From contig JAQMRL010000003.1 in assembly GCA_035578175.1 (NCBI GenBank), forward strand, positions 23,336,419-23,400,418: DNA of 64,000 nt. The letters are read 5' to 3'. The notes under the pieces were generated by a model, which searched no databases, was not told the DNA's origin, and was given only the letters and a program-made list of their open reading frames with translations. The DNA comes from Catonia carolina. Taxonomy: Eukaryota; Arthropoda; Insecta; Hemiptera; Achilidae. Below, in pieces: positions 43,593-55,117 of the stretch (its first letter is position 1; each line of letters begins with the position of its first letter). Made by a program: the position numbers and the translations under genes.

Positions 43593-43987
43593 TACATACA
43601 AATGTCTTAAAATTTTTAACTTACTTTTTTATTATGAAATTTGCATTTATGTTTTTAATTTATTTTAGTGTTCGATGTGGACACCAACATCAACGTTGTG
43701 GTACGGTATGAAACTGTTTGAAAGTTTTAGACCTTGGTTGGAAATCAAATTATTTAACAGAAAATGTTGTTGCTGATAAGAGCTAACCTCAAGACATCTT
43801 TATGCTGTTTTATATTATGGATTTTTAGATAAAAGAATATTAAAAATGGAATTGAAATTCGCACACAATACAGCAGACATGCGACTGAGAGCATTAGACC
43901 TTGACTGGCAGTGACCGCCAATCAGGTTGCTTGCCAGTGCTCCATACAGCACAAACGGGTACTATTATCCAGATGACCTTGTGTATA

Positions 43988-44951
43988 CAGAGTGATTCAA
44001 TAAGATGGAAACAATTTCTATAAGCTGTATTTCCTGAACTACTTGTTATATTTTAATTCTGTAAATTACATTTTGAAAGAGAAAGTTTTAAATTTTAATT
44101 TACATACATGAAAGTTTATAGATGTTCAATGTGTCCTCCTCCGGCTGCACATACAACATCTAGACAGTAACTGAACTCATCCCAAACTCTCTGACGCATG
44201 TCTTGGGTCACTGAGTTGACTGCAGCTGAGATACGATTCCTTAGTTCATTCAAATTGGTGGGAAGAGGTGGTATGTAAACTGCACTTTTCACGAACCCCT
44301 ACAAGAAAAAGTCACAGGGTGTGAGATCTGGAGACCTCGGTGGCCAAAACTGAAGTGCAGAGTCGTCATTCGCCATGCGACCTATCCATCGTTGACGTAT
44401 GGATTCATTTAGGAAACGCCGAACATTGCGATGCCAATGGGGTGGAGCTCCGTCCTGCTGGAAAATGTAATCTCCTGAATCTTCATTCATTTGAGGAACG
44501 AGCCAGTTTTGTAGCATTCTAAGATACGTTTAATTTACCTGTATTAAAGATATAAAGGTCCCATGGCGAATGACGACTCTGCACTTCAGTTTTGGCCACC
44601 GAGGTCTCCAGATCTCACACCCTGTGACTTTTTCTTGTGGGGGTTCGTGAAAAGTGCAGTTTACATACCACCTCTTCCCACCAATTTGAATGAACTAAGG
44701 AATCGTATCACAGCTGCAGTCAACTCAGTGACCCAAGACATGCATCAGAGAGTTTGGGATGAGTTCAGTTACCGTCTAGATGTTGTACGTTCAGCCGGAG
44801 GAGGACACATTGAACATCTATAAACTTTCATGTATGTAAATTAAAATTTAAAACTTTCTCTTTCAAAATGTAATTTACAGAATTAAAATATAACATGTAC
44901 TTCAGGAAATACAGCTTATTGAAATTGTTTCCATCTTATTGAATCACTCTG
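43988..44951. mobile_element. Fold-back Tc1/mariner element B
   Basis: 964 bp between TA at 43986-43987 and 44952-44953. Arms 43988-44377 and 44562-44951 are 390-bp inverted copies differing at few bases. Both encode a transposase C-terminus ending SAGGGHIEHL. The left arm continues on the minus strand into YIFQQDGAPPHWHRNVRRF. With [14 protein letters not shown] this gives about 46 residues between the second and third Asp. The 184-bp spacer holds only that N-ward extension and unrelated bases, so the element is non-autonomous. Confidence 0.92.
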
Positions 44952-44974
44952 TATAATTAAATTTTTACACCCTA

Positions 44975-45202
44975 AAGGCTTATTCCCATGATATTTGTAC
45001 TAGTTGCTAATCCGAAATAACGTAATCGGTATGAACAACTAGCAGCTAGTGACTTTGAACATTTTTTATTTTACTAGCACTAGCTCAATGTGAACGTTTC
45101 TAGTTGCTAGTAAGCTGTACTTTGTACAGCAATACACAGCACAACTCACATAAGTTTTCAGATCACTGGCATTAATTAACTAGCTCCATTGGAATAAGAC
45201 TT
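44975..45202. mobile_element. Candidate short MITE
   Basis: GGCTTATTCCCATG at the left faces CATTGGAATAAGACT at the right as an imperfect inverted repeat, and ACTAGTTGCTAG-like words repeat inside. Superfamily unknown and target duplication unclear. Confidence 0.45.
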
Positions 45203-45759
45203 AAGTGTATTTCAATTAGGAGTTCATATCCTACAGTGTTGATTTCCAGTAATAACATTTCTGGTATTGCAAATAAATATCTGTTAAAGCCTCTAAATAA
45301 TTATTAAGTAAATTACTAATTATGAAATGTAATTTATGGATTTTAATTGAAGTTTTAATTTTGCATTAAATAGTATTATGAAATATATTAAATGAACTTA
45401 TTCCTAATGTTCATTAGTATTGTAAAATAGGCTGTAAAACGTGAAGTTTTTTATTATTACATTTTTGTAGAGAGATTCCAGCAGTTTTATTAACATGTAT
45501 ATCTTTTAAATTTTGAGGGCCTTTAAAAGAAATGTACGGGTGAATATAATGGAAAAATAATTCATAACTTTATATTTTCATCAGTAATATTTTAATAAGT
45601 CTGAACATGTACAATTACTCCATTATTGTATGTGTAATCTGTTTTGATAAAACCGTTTAAAGACTGAAACCGAAAATATTTATAATACACGTTATTGATA
45701 CATTTCTTTATACCATTATTTTTTTTTAATTTAGCCATTAGATATTGTATAATATAATT

Positions 45760-46359
45760 TTTTTTTAATTTTGAAAAATAGATTGGGCCATGCTTAGGTC
45801 GGGCGCTATTATCCATGTTGCTAGGTTGTATACGTGACATCCAACACTGCATGGCCCACTCTATTTTTTAAAATTTAAAAAAATTCTACCACAACACTAG
45901 CCAATCAACATATTTTATAAATACATTTGTACTAATTTTTTGATGCTGAATAAAATGATAGTTTGCTTATGTTGAACGTTTGAGTGGTTACCAAGATAGC
46001 AAGGGTTCAGAATATCGTTAATAAATCAAAATTTAAGTAACGTTTGCATTTGAAATTTTGTACATGCTGAACGAATATAATTGGCTATGTTGAGTTAAAA
46101 TTTCAAAAGTATCGGTGAAATAATTCTCAGTCATACGCCTCTAAAAGCATGTAATTCTTCGCGGTAGCAAAAGAAGCGGGTCTTTTTGTCTTCCAACCTC
46201 GACATGGCAATTTTCAAACATTAAAAGTATGGAACTATTATCAGTCAACGCAGAATAAAATGAGCAAGATGTTGAGGTTAATTATGTTGAAATCCGACTC
46301 ATCGTTTTGGGGATGCAAGGGTTCAAACTTGGGTGTACATAATTATGAAACAGATAGTA
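45760..46359. mobile_element. Partial relative of the palindromic element at 32582
   Basis: Shares AAAATAGA with GGTCGGGCGCTA, CATGTTGC, ATTCTACCACAACA, AGCAAGGGTTCAGAAT and the terminal GATAGTAG with 32582-33558. It keeps the axis and right arm, while most of the left arm is lost. Confidence 0.7.
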
Positions 46360-46983
46360 GTATCTAGTGATAACCCAGGAACCTTCACTGTCAATTATTA
46401 TCTTGATATACCAGAGAATAAGAAACTGATTGGTTGTGAAAAGCTTATGGTTTTTTTAGGAAAAACGCAAATAAATCTATTATATTTGTTTGTACTCAAC
46501 GATGCATTTATTTATTTGTTTTCTCATACAAGAAGTACTGCTGAAACATTTTTAACATTGCAGTACCTAATATTAAAGTATATATTTTTAATATTAATAT
46601 AATTTTTTTAGTGATTCATGTTCTTAAGACTTACTATGGTTTTATCAATTCAGAATTTAATAATTAAATTTTGGAGATCATTTTAGTCTATTAGTATTAG
46701 TCTGAATAATTACTTATTAATCAATGTAATCAAATTACAACATCAATTACTGATGTGTTTTAATGCTAAATATAGAAATTGTATTTATCATAATTAATTA
46801 AGTTAAATATATTAAAGGGCACGTCCTAATTTAGTGGGTTTTAGTCCGATAATTTTGTGAATTATCGTAATTATCATAATTTTAATTTTCTGAGAAATTT
46901 TGTAGTTAGCAGTTCTTGTACAAATATTTTTCTTGTATTTGCTAAGCTTTTTTTGAAATCCTAATTATAAATTATTATTATTT

Positions 46984-47331
46984 AAAATTGAATTATATAT
47001 TTCTAACCACCAGAATACGGTAACAGAAAACACTTACCAATGTTTATAGCCCTTTCGTGTATCTTGTACACATCTTCAGTAAATTAAAATTCTTTAAAAA
47101 AATTTTCCTATTAAAATTTAAAACTTCCTACTCCTACCATGGCAGATGCCATGGAATGCAAGGCTTTTTCCTCAGAGTAAAACTTACAACACATTTCGAT
47201 CTGCTTTGGTATTTTTTTTAAATTTTAATTTACTGAAGATGTGTACAAGATACACAAAAGCGCTATAAACATTGGTAAGTGTTCACTGTTACCATATTCT
47301 GGTGGTTAGAAATATATATTTCAATTTTAAA
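46984..47331. mobile_element. Fold-back element with 117-bp arms
   Basis: CTAACCACCAGAATACGGTA and its inverted partner TACCATATTCTGGTGGTTAG lie near the outer part of the arms, which continue inward through CACTTACCAATGTTTATAG and ACATCTTCAGTAAATT. The spacer (about 47101-47214) has a 36-bp segment repeated exactly at 47871-47906. Arms contain CTGAAGA, then a GTGTA/TACAC stem, then GAAA, distantly like the motif at 41970. Confidence 0.85.
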
Positions 47332-47929
47332 TAAGACAGCTGTTGATAATCCTACATAGGATGTTTGATGAAATAATAAATTATTAATAGTATATTATTA
47401 TACTGAAATTGAAGTATAGCGTAAATAACATGAAAGTTACATGGTGGATGTAAGAATAATTATACAGGTAAACTCATTTATCTGAGGTAATTGAGGCAAT
47501 TTAAGAGCTAAAAACCTTATTTTCCCATATATTAAACTACCACAAATATACAAAGGATTTTTCCATTTATAAAATGAAAATGAATTGAAAACTCATGGAT
47601 AATGGAAACTAAGAAATACATGTATATTAATTGCAAAAGAAATATAATCATAGTGATAATGCTTCCTTTCTAAAATTCATATACTGGGGATTCCATTTTT
47701 GAACAATCCTAAATGTTTAGTACCCATTCATTCAAAATTCTTACAGATAGGTTTTTTCTTATTTTCCTGAACATCTTAAATTAGAATTACATACCGCCCA
47801 GAATACGTACAATATCAAAGTTTGTTTTGGACTGAAAATATGCTGTTTATAAGCAATCAGTTGTGAAGTTAGGCTTTTTCCTCAGAGTAAAACTTACAAC
47901 ACATTTTTACACCAATGTCTTTGACTGTT

Positions 47930-48010
47930 TCCGTGGCATAGTGATCAGCCCACTAGCCTACAAAGCGAAAGGTCCCAGGTTTGATTCGTGGCTAGGGTCC
48001 GGAAATTTTA
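47930..48010 (+). mobile_element. tRNA-like SINE head
   Basis: TGGCATAGTGATCAGC (A box) and AGGTTTGATTCGTGG (B box) lie at tRNA-like spacing. No clover-leaf closes and a non-tRNA tail follows. Confidence 0.55.
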
Positions 48011-49189
48011 AGACATTAAAACCTTTGTTTTTGTTAAAAAAATCAGGTTTTATTGACCTCAGTAAATCAAAAATAATAATCAGTATCACTTATTGTTATT
48101 TGCTCTCGCCATGTTGAACCAAATGGGACTTTTCATTTAAACCTTAGTTTAAAGAAAAAATGTCTTCACTTAAACTATACCAGGGTGATTATTCAAACTC
48201 TATTATTACCAGTTTCCTCAGTTAAGCAAATTTCTGCCAGTATAGGCTATTTAAATAAAACTTCTGTAATATCTCCAGATAATTAACAAAAAAATTATAA
48301 GTTTATCAGTAGATCATAAAATATCAAAGTTATAAAATTGATAAAATATAGAAATCCTTAAAAATTCATTCCCTGAAATAAAACCTAAATTTTTATGTTT
48401 TTATTCTTTAAGTATTGATACCAAACGTCAACTGGAAAATTAATAAAAAAAATAATTATTGTTAACAAATGATAGTTCGTCCTTTAATAAAACAATTATG
48501 GGGTGAACTGCATTCTTAAAGGATAAAATATTAAAGATTAATTTTGCTAGTTGTATTAATTATATAATATAGAAAATACTCTTGTTTACTTTATTATGGA
48601 ATCTGTTCAACAAGATTTGCACCAGTTTTTAGGAAAACATCTAGGGGATGATGTTTATGATGTACTTAATAGCATTTACAGAGTGTAATAAAAATATTGT
48701 CGCATATAAGAGTCCAACTAAGCATAAAGATGTAAAGGGATTCATAAATTTAGTAAAAAAATGAGTTATTAATTCAAGCATGAGGAAAGCAGCTGTGTTT
48801 TATCCTTATGTTATTTTGCAGCTTGATTTTTTTCTACTCTAGGTTTGTGAATTGCTTTTTTATAAATTTTTTTGGAGGAGCATACTATTGTTTATCGCAC
48901 AACTATGATTTTACACAGCCAGAATAATCATAAATAATTGTTTGTATATTTATTATTTATATATGCCCTGTTATTATAAATTAATAGTTTAAGTAGACTG
49001 TATATTTGTATTGATGTATAAATATAAAATGTTTTAATAAATTTTTGATATTTTATTCAAGTTTCCTCTTCTCTTCCTCCTTATAAATAAGTCAAGCGAC
49101 TTGATATTTAACATATAACATTTAGTGTCCAAGTCCTTTCAGTATTTGGTCATTTTTAAATAACAAAAAAACCTTTTTAAATTATTGTT
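48011..49189. other. Intergenic, nothing recognised
   Basis: AT-rich sequence with no supported feature. Confidence 0.4.
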
Positions 49190-49640
49190 GGAAATTTTTA
49201 AAATTCTCATCTATCATTTTCTTTTATCCATCCATCACACCCAGGTGTCAGAAACTACAAGAGATAACAAAAAACGGTTTTTGGATTTGTAATCTACACA
49301 AAAAGTGAGTGGGCCTGGATTAGGTTTGAAGTTCCAGTTTTGACCAGAAATCAAGAAATCAAAGTTGAAACAAAAGTAGTGTCATTCGATTTCTCTTAAA
49401 GAGTAGGTACAGAAATCATCGTGTTGATTTCGGTTTCGACCGGAAATGGCCCAAAACTGGAAGTTAAGAAATCAAAAGTCAGAATTTGGAAACTAAATTA
49501 GTCTCATTCAATTCCTCTTAAAGAGTGATACAGAAATCACTAATGGCTTTTGCCATAAGTCAAAGGTAAGCCTTTTTAAAAATTTCCACCAGCCATAAAA
49601 CGTGTCATCTCATGATAGGAATTTTTTTTATAAATTAATT
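49190..49640 (+). repeat. Dispersed repeat R2, copy 1
   Basis: Matches 53210-53690 throughout: CCATCACACCCAG, GTCAGAAACTACAAGAGATA, CTCTTAAAGAGT, CAGAAATCACTAATGG. Inside it, a module of about 125 bp is repeated twice (GAAGTT/TTTCGG, AACCAGAA, CTCTTAAAGAGTxGxTACAG). No coding. Confidence 0.85.
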
Positions 49641-49929
49641 ACTTAAATCAGTTGTTACAGCTCTTATAACTAGAAATTAAACTTGATGACTTAACAGACT
49701 AAATTTTGTACTGAATATTTTAAAACGTAAATAAATTTAATTACAAAGAAATACAGCCATTTATATCAATTAAATAATTGATTCCTATGTACAACCTGTA
49801 AACGTTGTGTACAACCCCCTTTTATATAAAACAATCAACAAACTTTCTTGAAGAATAAAGAACATTAACAGAACAATCCAAATAAAAAATTCTACTCTAT
49901 ACTACAAAAACGTGAAGGTCACTCACACA

Positions 49930-50390
49930 CTAACACTGCATCATCCACTCATGATTAAAATTAGGTTATGTTTTTTATTTTATAATGTTCACTAATGATT
50001 AAACCCACCGAGTTGGTCTAGAGGCCATGTCATCGCCGCAAGTCAGCTGTTTAACAGCTGTTTTTCAGAGACAAAGGTGCCTGGTTCAAATCTTAATAAA
50101 GGTAATTACTTTTATATGGATTTGAATACTAGACAATGGTTACCAGTATACTTTGATGGTTGGAGTTAAATTAACCATAAGTTCTCAGGAATGGTCGGCC
50201 TGAGTTAGTACAAAATTACACTTCATTTACATAACATCCTCATCTCATGGGATTACTTATTATTCTATGTTGAACAGATTACAATATATAGATTTGGTAT
50301 TAAACAGGTTATATTTTTAATTATGTACATTGGCAAGAGGAAGTCATGTGAGCATTTTACACCAGATTTGTTTATATAATTAAAAAGTGA
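49930..50390 (+). repeat. Repeat R1 3' end with a tRNA-like insert
   Basis: CACTCATGATTAAAATTAGG at the left and GGCAAGAGGAAGTCATGTGA with ACACCAGATTTG at the right are the R1 3' end. The intervening 50006-50220 starts with CCCACCGAGTTGGTCTAGAG and has a B box GGTTCAAATC, a tRNA-Ser/Leu-like SINE head with a long variable arm. Confidence 0.6.
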
Positions 50391-50839
50391 TATAATAGAA
50401 TTGAGTGCAAAATGTGAAGATAGGTTGAGAAATTTAAAATAATACAATATTCTATGCAATGTTATAGTTATGAAAAAATATTGTTATAAACAAGAAAATC
50501 TTCCTCTGTAAAATTATGCAACCCTACATATCGTATTACAGATGCATGATCCGTGTACCTTCATTATTTAAATTTCAAGGCTGATAGTAATTGTTAATAT
50601 TAGTTACACTAGATGCAAAGATTAATAGGTAATTTTCTTTGGTGAATTCTTTCTGACATTTTCATAGAACATGTAGCTATTACGATTAACTGGATCGACC
50701 GCTTTTAATTCTAGTGTAAATATTTACATATTGCTTAATTGTTTTACATAAATAAAGTATATATCAGTATTTCCAATGTTATTAAACATTCTCCTGTGTA
50801 TTGTTTAAGGAACTTTTACAAAATAATAAAGAAACCATC

Positions 50840-51590
50840 AAATAGACATTAGATGACTTTTTTTATGTTGGAAGAGAGGAAACCAACATGGCCCAACTGC
50901 TTGTACAGCTAGGAGTGTGGGACTTAAACCAACCAAAACCTCTACCCACCACTGACCATGGGCGCTAGACCCGCCTTGAGGCATGAACATGGTGCCATGC
51001 ATGGTGTACCACAATCTTCTTTTTCCCAAGCTGTGGCTTCTCGATTAGTGAACCCACCTCTGAACTGCCGGCCATCCAAGCCCCAAGAGCTAATCACACA
51101 CCAAGGCTGCTCTTCCACGATAATAATGCCGAGGAAAGATACAAAGTCTCCTCCCCGTATGGCACGGCTTCTGAGTGCTGCCTATGCAACACAGGGGATG
51201 AACACTTCTGGGTCAGGGAATTCTGAAGTCCCATGGGGTTCCATGCCACGGTACAGATACTTCCATTACAGACAGCTGGAACAGCTGCAGGCTAATCCAT
51301 ACAGGCTGACTCCTGAATATTTAAAGCCGCATCAACATCTTGATCATTAGCAACTACTTAGAGTTAAGGAATGGTGTTTCGATTGAGTGATAATTTTTCA
51401 GACCCTTGCCAGCAATTGAAACTGAGACCTCTACTTTGCATCACATCATGCTAATTCCTGGGCCATGGAGGCAGCATTTGGTATTTTGTAATGGATTTTT
51501 TATGGCCCTATGTTCCACTCTATTCCACAGGCCTTTCCAAAGTCTATAAATACAGTAGTGGTATCTTGCAGAAAATAAAACTAATTTAAA
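50840..51590. other. GC-richer block with a 130-codon open frame
   Basis: Composition shifts sharply upward in GC between about 50880 and 51350. A plus-strand frame at 50958-51350 is open for 130 codons but matches no family I know. Minus-strand scraps around 51480-51580 (TTTVFIDF, WNRVEHRAIKN) look like a LINE reverse transcriptase. The whole block may therefore be an antisense LINE remnant. Confidence 0.4.
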
Positions 51591-51980
51591 TAAATTAATT
51601 ATTTTTATTGAAAAAAAAATTTGTAATGGGGTATGTTAGTATTTGAAATTTTTAAACTATTTTAACTTGAATAAAAAAATGTGTGATTTAAATTCCGAAA
51701 ATTTAGTTAATCGTTTATCTGAAAATTTTAATAAATATAATGTATTGTGACAATCTAACCCGGTCTTGAAATTGTGGTATTCAGTTTCTGTAGATTTTTA
51801 ATATTCTATCTCATAAATTATTAATATTTCTTGGAATCTTGTATTTTATTTATTTATTTTAAATATTTCTTCTTATAATGATTTTTAGATTTTTCTAATA
51901 TTCCTCTGCACAGCGTATATGTAGCTATATTTAATTCTTTTAATTATATTAAATTTTGTCTTCAATATTGATTTTATGTA

Positions 51981-52915
51981 CGAGGTGTGGCTAATAAATA
52001 ACGAGACTGATATAAAAAATTGTATTTTTATTTTATACATAATCACTTATTGTCACCTTCAATATACCCTCTTTCTCTATCCCTACAATGCTCCATGTGA
52101 ATGTTCCATTGTTGGAAACAGTGCTGGAAGTCATCTTCTGTCAGCTCCTTCAGGTCACATGCTGCTTCCTCTTTTACACCTTCCACAGACTTAAATCATG
52201 TCCCTTTTAATGTAGATTTCACCTTAGGGAACAGGTAGAAGTCACATGGTGCAAGATCTGGTGAATAAGGTGGATGTTCTAACACTGAGATGCTGTACTT
52301 GGCTAGGAACCTCTTGACAGATAACGCAGAATGAGCTGGCGCATTGTCTTCATGGAGAACCCATGATTTGTCCTTCCACATTTTGGGTTGTTTTTTCCTC
52401 ACTCTTTGACGTAGTTTAGAAAGTTCCTAAAGGTAGTAATAATAATTAATTGTTTGACCTTCAGGAACCCAGTTAAGGTACACAATCCCATGGATATAAA
52501 AAAAACAATCATCGTTGCTTTAAATTTTGACTTGCTCTTTCAAGCTTTTTTGGCTCTCGGTGAAGTTCGGCTCTTCCAGTGCATGGATTGGCACTTTGTT
52601 TCCGAATCATAAGTAAAACACCACGTTTCATCACATACTATTATTGTTTCCAAAAACTTTGGGTCATTTTCAATCGCGTACAAAGTGTCAGTAGAACCAT
52701 TTTTGCGAGCTTCATTTCAAACGTTTTTGAGCGGCGTGTGTCGTGAAGGAGCTGACAGTAGATGACTCCTAGCACTGTTTCCAACAATGGAGAATTCGCA
52801 TGGAGCATTGTAGGGGTAGAGAAGGAGTGTATATTGAAGGTGACAATAAGTGATTTTGTATAAAATTAAAATTAAATTTTTTATGTCAGTCTCGTTATTT
52901 ATTAGCCTCACCTTG
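51981..52915. mobile_element. Fold-back mariner C, sister of A
   Basis: 935 bp between TA at 51979-51980 and 52916-52917. Arms 51981-52152 and 52744-52915 are 172-bp inverted copies of the transposase 3' end. The minus-strand remnant reads KSWVLHEDNAPAHSALSVKR, then [22 protein letters not shown]34D by count, with decay toward the N-terminus. Compared with A the long side is on the left and the arms are shorter. Confidence 0.9.
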
Positions 52916-53209
52916 TATAGTATTTAAATTATGAACATTTTTAAACCACAAAATGTGTGCATCTAGTTTGGCTGCCCTACACTGAGAAACCTACATTTTT
53001 AATTATTTGACGTATTTTTAAACACAATCTATGTAGGTATCCTTAAATTTTGAATAATAATATTTTTATGAAACTGGTTAATAAAACGTCAGTAATATAA
53101 TGGTTTCAAGATTAAATTTTTTTAATTAGGCCGTATTTATTTTATCTGTCTTTGTTATTTATTTGTAACAAATTGAATATAAATTAACAAATAATTACTT
53201 AATTGGTGG

Positions 53210-53690
53210 CAATTAATTTTTAAAATTATCATCTATCATTTTTCTTTGTCCATCCATTCATTACACCCAGATGTCAGAAACTACAAGAGATAGCAACAAA
53301 TTGTTTTCGGATTCGTAATTTACATAAAAAGTTAGTGAGTCTGAATTGGGTTTGAAGTTCCTGTTTTAACTGAAAGTGAACCAAAACCAGAAGTCAAGAA
53401 TCAAAGTCGGAATTTTAAAACAAAAATATTGTCATTCGATTCCTCTTAAAGAGTAGATCCAGAAATCATCGGGTTTGAAGTTTCAGTTATGACCAGAAGT
53501 GAGCCAAAACCAAGTAAAGAAATCAAAGTCGGAATTTGGAAACAAAAATAGTGTCATCCAATTCCACTTAAAGAGTAGATACAGAAATCACTAATGGTTT
53601 TTGCTGTAAATTAAAGGTAGGCCTTAAGCCTTTTTAAAAATTGCCACCACCCATAAGACGCATCGTCTCATGAAAGGGATATTTTTTGAT
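53210..53690 (+). repeat. Dispersed repeat R2, copy 2
   Basis: Second copy of 49190-49640 in the same orientation, with the same two-module interior and the ending CATCGTCTCATGAAAGGGAT. Divergence is moderate. Confidence 0.85.
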
Positions 53691-53980
53691 TAAATAGGTT
53701 AATCACAGTTATTTTTTTATTAATTTGAAATTTAAACATTTTTATTTGTTTAATACTTATACATAATTTATAAAACTATTTAATTTTTTTTACTACTATC
53801 AATGAATCAGTTAATAATTATATTCTTGTGAAATTGCTGATTGCTACAATCTGGGCTACCTGTAAAAAACTTATTGATTATATTTTGTTTCAACACTACT
53901 AAACCAATGCTTGATTTCCTTCCGCTGACTGTACGTTATTGTTCCAGTTTGGAATTTCCGGTGTGGAAGCCACTTACACT

Positions 53981-54923
53981 CAGTCACGTAACTATGGGGG
54001 GGGGATGAGGGTGATGAAACCCCCTCCCAGAACCCAAAAAATATCGTACGACAGGAATCCAACTTGTTTGAAATACAGCAATTAAATGTTTTAGTTTTAA
54101 TTAGGCCTATATAATTTATTCATATTAGCAGTTTATTTGCATAATAAATGAATTCTAACAGGTTTCTTTAATTCTTGGTCATTGACTCATCTTAATTCTT
54201 GTTAAGGTGCTGGTGTCCTACATTTGTAAAGCTAATAGGAGTAGATTCCTAAATGTATAAAATAGGAAACATTTGGTAAAAATTGCTAAATGTTCATTAG
54301 AAGGCAGGTTTACTACATTGATTTTTTTACTCTAAAAAAAGTCGATTAATATAGTTTTGAGTAAAACTTTATTAAATAGTTATAGTTTATATTATATTGT
54401 AATATAATATATATATATTATATTGAAGACCTCAAAACAAAATCCGGAAATTACCACAGGCTGAAGACCACAAGACTTGAACAGCAGAAACTGACGAAGC
54501 GGCAGAAAGTTGTGTATTCTAACAAGGAACGGCAGAGAAGATCGGATGGATTGAAGGAATACTGGAGAAAGTTCAAGGAGGGAAACATCAGGAAAGGACT
54601 CCAAAAACTGAAAAATTGAACCTTAAACATTGAAATGAGTTTTTTTAGTTTGATGAACTTATGTAGTCGTATGTGGCTTTAAAAAAAATATATGTACGTA
54701 TTATATTAGTTTTATTATAGTTATAGTTTATGGTAGGTAGTTTATTATAGTTGACTATAATTTTGTTTTAAAAACATTAAAATCTCATTTTAAGGAACAA
54801 AAATTTCTCAATTTTTCCGGGGAGGGGTCCCCGGACCCCCCGCTTTTTGGGGGGGTTCAGTGTGGTGTGCTCTTCAATCAGATCCATCCCCCTCCCCAAA
54901 GCCAAGTCCTAGTTACGCCACTG
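53981..54923. mobile_element. hAT-type element, non-autonomous
   Basis: 943 bp with ends CAGTCACGTAACTATG and, inverted, CAGTGGCGTAACTAGG. It is flanked by 8-bp repeats CTTACACT (53973-53980) and CTTAAACT (54924-54931), 7 of 8 identical. Subterminal G-runs mirror C-runs at the other end. No hAT transposase is present; a short basic frame lies inside. Confidence 0.85.
54425..54619 (+). CDS. Short basic open frame inside the hAT element
   Basis: About 64 codons starting EDLKTKSGNYHRLKTTRLEQ and ending IRKGLQKLKN before TGA. It is very rich in Lys, Arg and Gln, and its base composition (less AT-rich) differs from both flanks. No Met opens it and I do not recognise a family. It could be a captured exon or transposon coding remnant; it is not likely to be expressed as such. 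Confidence 0.3.
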   Translation, partial: EDLKTKSGNYHRLKTTRLEQQKLTKRQKVVYSNKERQRRSDGLKEYWRKFKEGNIRKGLQKLKN

Positions 54924-54949
54924 CTTAAACTAATAGTTGTATTACTAAG

Positions 54950-55109
54950 CAGGCATGTATCCAGAAATACAGCTAAAATAATTGTAATAGTTTAATAATA
55001 CAGTAGTAGCAAATATTATTTGGGTTGGGGGTTTTACCTCAACGCCCCCGAGAAATATCTCCAGGCTCAGCTTCCCCCCCCCCCAAACAAAATCCTGGCT
55101 ACGTGGCTA
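54950..55109. mobile_element. Small hAT-like MITE
   Basis: 160 bp. Ends CAGGCATGTATCCAG and, inverted, TAGCCACGTAGCCAG (11 of 15). Flanks TTACTAAG (54942-54949) and TTACTAAA (55110-55117) form an 8-bp duplication. Confidence 0.75.
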
Positions 55110-55117
55110 TTACTAAA

